This document shows, piece after piece, positions 56,941 through 60,000 of a stretch of DNA of 60,000 nucleotides; the first letter of the stretch is position 1, and every line of letters starts with the position of its first letter. The DNA is from Apostichopus japonicus (Eukaryota > Echinodermata > Holothuroidea > Aspidochirotida > Stichopodidae): contig NC_092580.1 of assembly GCF_037975245.1 (NCBI RefSeq), positions 8,098,501 to 8,158,500 on the forward strand, in the 5' to 3' direction. Under the pieces are notes generated by a model, which was not told the DNA's origin, ran no database searches, and saw nothing but the letters and a program-made list of their open reading frames with translations. Position numbers and translations under genes: made by a program.

Positions 56941-58998
56941 TTTACGTGATTAGTAAGGTCTACAATTTCTTGAAATCTTCGTCTATTTGGAAAACTAAAG
57001 AATAAATTATTATTAAGCTCATATTTACTAGTGTCCTCTCATTGAAACCTTGTTTTAGCCGCCATCGATCCCCTCTCCCCCCCCCCACCTCCCCTCCTCA
57101 GGTTTGACTGGTGCATTAAACTTACATATTACAAAACAGAAAAAAATCGCCAATTGTTGCATGAAACGCAATGGTTTATTTTAAATTTACTGCTGATGCT
57201 CGTTTTTGAGAAAAATCACCAGTTGTTTACAGCTCCCCCCCCCCCCACCCGCTCACTACCAAAACTAGTTCAAAAGCAAAAAAGTGGTTGTTAGTAAATA
57301 CTGTTATGTCCATATGCTTCTCATTTCTCACCGTGTATATACAGGTGGAGTTAGACTGATCTTCTCATTGGAACAAAGTGGTTTTTGCGTCCAGGATTTT
57401 GATCACCGATTTGTTCATGTATTATTGCTTGCGCGTGTCAAAATACGCATGGAGCATTCGCAACCGTAATGACAAAGCACGTGACTTATCTTTTCAGCTG
57501 TGTTGTCTACGAGGCTGCCCTCGGAAGGCTAGCGGAAAGTTCTACTTATGTTTAATTTAATTTGGAGTTGTATCTAGCAAACTGGTTGAGAGGGATGTCG
57601 TTGTGGTCTAACTTAAATACATTTACAGTGACACACAGTTCCAGTGATATTAACCCGCCTATTCGGTAAACCAAAGTGTCGTTAAAAGTAAGGGCGGTAT
57701 ATCGGATGACGCTGTCATCGGTATTATGCGGTCCTATCTATTCTGATCCTGTTATTCTGTTGTTTTAGCAGTTTTCTTTCTGCATGATGTAAGCATCTTA
57801 TAATATCAAAATTGTCATAAATCAAGGATTGTAAGAAGGTTGTTCTAGTCCTTGAGAGTTACGAGAGGCATTGAGAAAAGTTAAACTTAAGACTAGCATA
57901 TATATCACAGAAAGGGAATGCTTTACGGTGGCTGTCAGTCAATTATTTAATAGAACATGAGTGACCATTCTGCTGCTTACTAGCATATTTGAAGGATATA
58001 TGACCTTAGCCTGTTGGTTGAATTTACTGCATATACAGAAAGGACAAATCATGTATATATGGTCACTAGCACCTTGTGGGGCCTACATTCTCGAGGTCAC
58101 AACTATCTTCGACACGGTTAGAGATAAGAAAAAACAGAGACGTTAAGAGAGAAATTGTAAAGAATGACGAATTTATATCCATTTTACTATTAATTTTATA
58201 TCTACTTTTACCGTTTTGACCATGATCATTATATGTTACTCCTTTTTATATTAGTTTTGAAGAGTTCAACGTCTAATACTTTATTAGGTAAGTTATAACT
58301 ACATAACGATAAGTATATACAGGGCAGTCTGTTATATGGTGTTAGTGTGTCGTGATAATTAATAGGTCTAGGTAACATTGGATGGCAATAAGAAAGCCGT
58401 GCATTGTATAACAGCATAAAATATGCCGGACAAAAATGTCTTTTTGATATATTAAAGAGGAACATAATCTAAGCATTCTGGTGAAATTTCTATTCAAATC
58501 CTATGTACCGTTTTGAGATATTGACAGTTGAAGTTATCTGATATTCTACCAAAAGTGAACTTGAAGCAAACAGGCGTGATGTCATAGTTGCACACTGACA
58601 AATTATGTTTGTTTTTCTTTATTTTTCCGTCTATTGATTTCACCTTGGATTGATAGAGTTACTATTTTGTCTAAAGGGGATGTGAAGTAAAATACCAATA
58701 CCTATGGTACATTCATATTATGCATGCAACTGTGGAGTATAAAATTAGACGTAAATTTTAAAGGAAAACAAAACATTATGTATTAATGTGCAACAATGAT
58801 GTCACACCTGTTTGCTCCAAGTTCACTTTGGTACGAAAGGTAACCAAATACATTTGACATATTTCTACATTTAACCATTCTAATTTTGCAGTTCTTCCAT
58901 TAATGAATGCTCACCGCTAGCTAAGAATAATAAAGTGGGGAAACCACTTTCACGTGTTTCATATTACTGAAGTCATATAACTTGCCACAGTTATTTAC
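56941..58998. other. Sequence right of the 4-kb element
   Basis: AT-rich with poly-C runs (57077, 57235); no exon or element ends recognised. Confidence 0.5.
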
Positions 58999-59094
58999 CG
59001 ACTGTCCCGATCACCACGCATGCGTACCAGGCCTCAAACTCGGACAGCTCCTTACATCCCCCTATCAGTTTGCAAGTTGTATTCATATGAGGAT
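58999..59094 (-). CDS. Candidate fibronectin-III-like exon
   Basis: Acceptor gtttcag and donor GTCG|gtaaat enclose one open frame, PHMNTTCKLIGGCKELSEFE then AWYACVVIGTV. The L.EFE.W.ACV pattern looks like strands E-F of a fibronectin-III domain, and the 49.5-kb exon could supply strand G. Its exit phase is 1 whereas that exon needs 2, so either an exon lies between them or they belong to different genes. Confidence 0.4.
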
Positions 59095-60000
59095 CTGAAA
59101 CACCTATAATCGTAGAATATAAAGAACGACTTCAGAGAAGAAAATTAAAAATTGATACATCCTGAACTGTAAGAGATAGCAAGTAAAACACACACACACA
59201 CAATATGATAATTCCTTACAATTTAAAAAGGCATACTTTTATTTTAAATAGACCTGAAAGAGAGTCAAATAAGTGTTAAAATTCTTGCCTTGCTATATAG
59301 TGTAATGATGATTGTATAAAAAATAACTATATACCACAATATATGTTGCACAACACGTCTTTCATCAATACTTTATAAATACTGAAGCATCGCCAACGCA
59401 TATTTGCAAACAAAGAGCGAACAATATTCTATACCTCAGACTAACGGAACAATATATCATTCAATTTTACCCTTCAATGTGCTATTTCTCTGTGGTTTTA
59501 TGCTTATGATCCCTCCCGGCAACATGTATTATGAGTACAGGAACATAAGCGTACGGGACCATTTCAGTTGGGGGGGGGGCAGAAACTTTTGTGCCCGAAA
59601 GTTCCCGTGACACTATCTAAGCGGAGCGCCATCATCGGTTGGCGCATAGCGTACAAGAAATTTTTTGGCAAGATATGCCTCTCAGATTGCCGGAAATGGC
59701 CCTTCTGAGGCCTTGCAAGTTGCATCTAAACATTCTTTATTTAATAATCTCACGTTTTAGAAATTTACACTTCCCCAAAAAGTTGGTAAATTAGAAGAAG
59801 AAAAAATGGTAACACTTTGAAGGGGAAAAATAGGACAGAACATTTGTTAAGCTCCTATTTAGTTACCGTATTTATTATTTTAACACAGTACTCAGCTATA
59901 CTTCCAGAAAAAACATACATTGTTCAACGACACGTAGGCGGGATAATGTCGCTGTGTCGGGTGAGACTGCAATTTGTCTCACAAAAAAGTATAAAAAAAA
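59095..60000. other. Right edge of the window
   Basis: AT-rich; a short (CA)n at 59191, a G11 run at 59568 and the shared module at 59609-59715. No coding exon recognised. Confidence 0.5.
59609..59715 (+). repeat. Shared ~100-bp module, copy at the right end of the window
   Basis: ACTATCTAAGCGGAGCGCCA, the hairpin GCGCCA..TGGCGC, AGCGTACAAGAAATTTTTTG and GCCGGAAATGGCCCTTCTGA. Preceded by a G11 run and TGCCCGAAAG, so probably part of another hAT-like remnant whose ends were not found. Confidence 0.8.

Noticed and set aside
49509-59094. Direct splice from the 59.0-kb fibronectin-III-like exon to the 49.5-kb exon
   Set aside because: The phases do not match (1 versus 2) and the joined frame hits a stop, so I kept the 59.0-kb exon as a separate, low-confidence call.

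Overview
This is a 60-kb piece of an intron-rich, AT-rich animal genome. Coding capacity is small (short exons separated by 0.3-10 kb introns). The introns and intergenic DNA hold minisatellites and many non-autonomous DNA transposons. The gene content (a WASH-complex subunit and a harmonin-N/PDZ scaffold) and the G-rich hAT-type remnants suggest a marine invertebrate, perhaps an echinoderm. The species assignment is only a guess.

Three genes lie in tandem, all on the minus strand. (1) WASHC4 (SWIP, WASH complex subunit 4) occupies the left third. Fifteen consecutive coding exons from 22823 down to 1993 encode residues 1-479, every splice phase matches, and the gene runs off the left edge. 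(2) A whirlin/harmonin-like scaffold (39661 down to 29968) has seven coding exons with a harmonin-N-like domain, two PDZ domains and a long basic, Ser/Pro-rich tail. As read here it ends with a hydrophobic VLF C-terminus. The second harmonin-N domain and third PDZ of vertebrate whirlin were not found. (3) The 3' end of a single-pass membrane protein gene (49573 down to 43565) covers the membrane-proximal ectodomain, one transmembrane helix and a tail of about 330 residues with a poly-His run and a PPxY motif. A possible extra fibronectin-III-like exon lies at 58999-59094, but its phase does not join directly.

Between and inside these genes are at least seven DNA-transposon-like elements for which both ends and a target-site duplication can be read. 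They include three nested pairs (a TTAA-flanked element inside a hAT at 18983-20818, a hAT in a hAT at 23916-25846, and a hAT in a hAT at 50367-52122). There is also a 641-bp element with 9-bp duplications (46814-47454) and a 4-kb element with CACTCTTAAAA termini (52971-56936) that carries the decayed multi-exon copy of a non-transposase gene family. A 188-bp retroposed sequence with a U2 snRNA-derived 5' head sits at 41105-41292 between 17-bp direct repeats.

The most unusual theme concerns tandem repeats tied to 5' splice sites. In WASHC4 the last part of exon 14 and its GT donor are repeated about 43 times (43-bp unit). The end of exon 2 and its donor are repeated in about 8 half-units of 53 bp. 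The introns after exons 9 and 13, and the first coding intron of the scaffold gene, also start with tandem duplications next to the donor.
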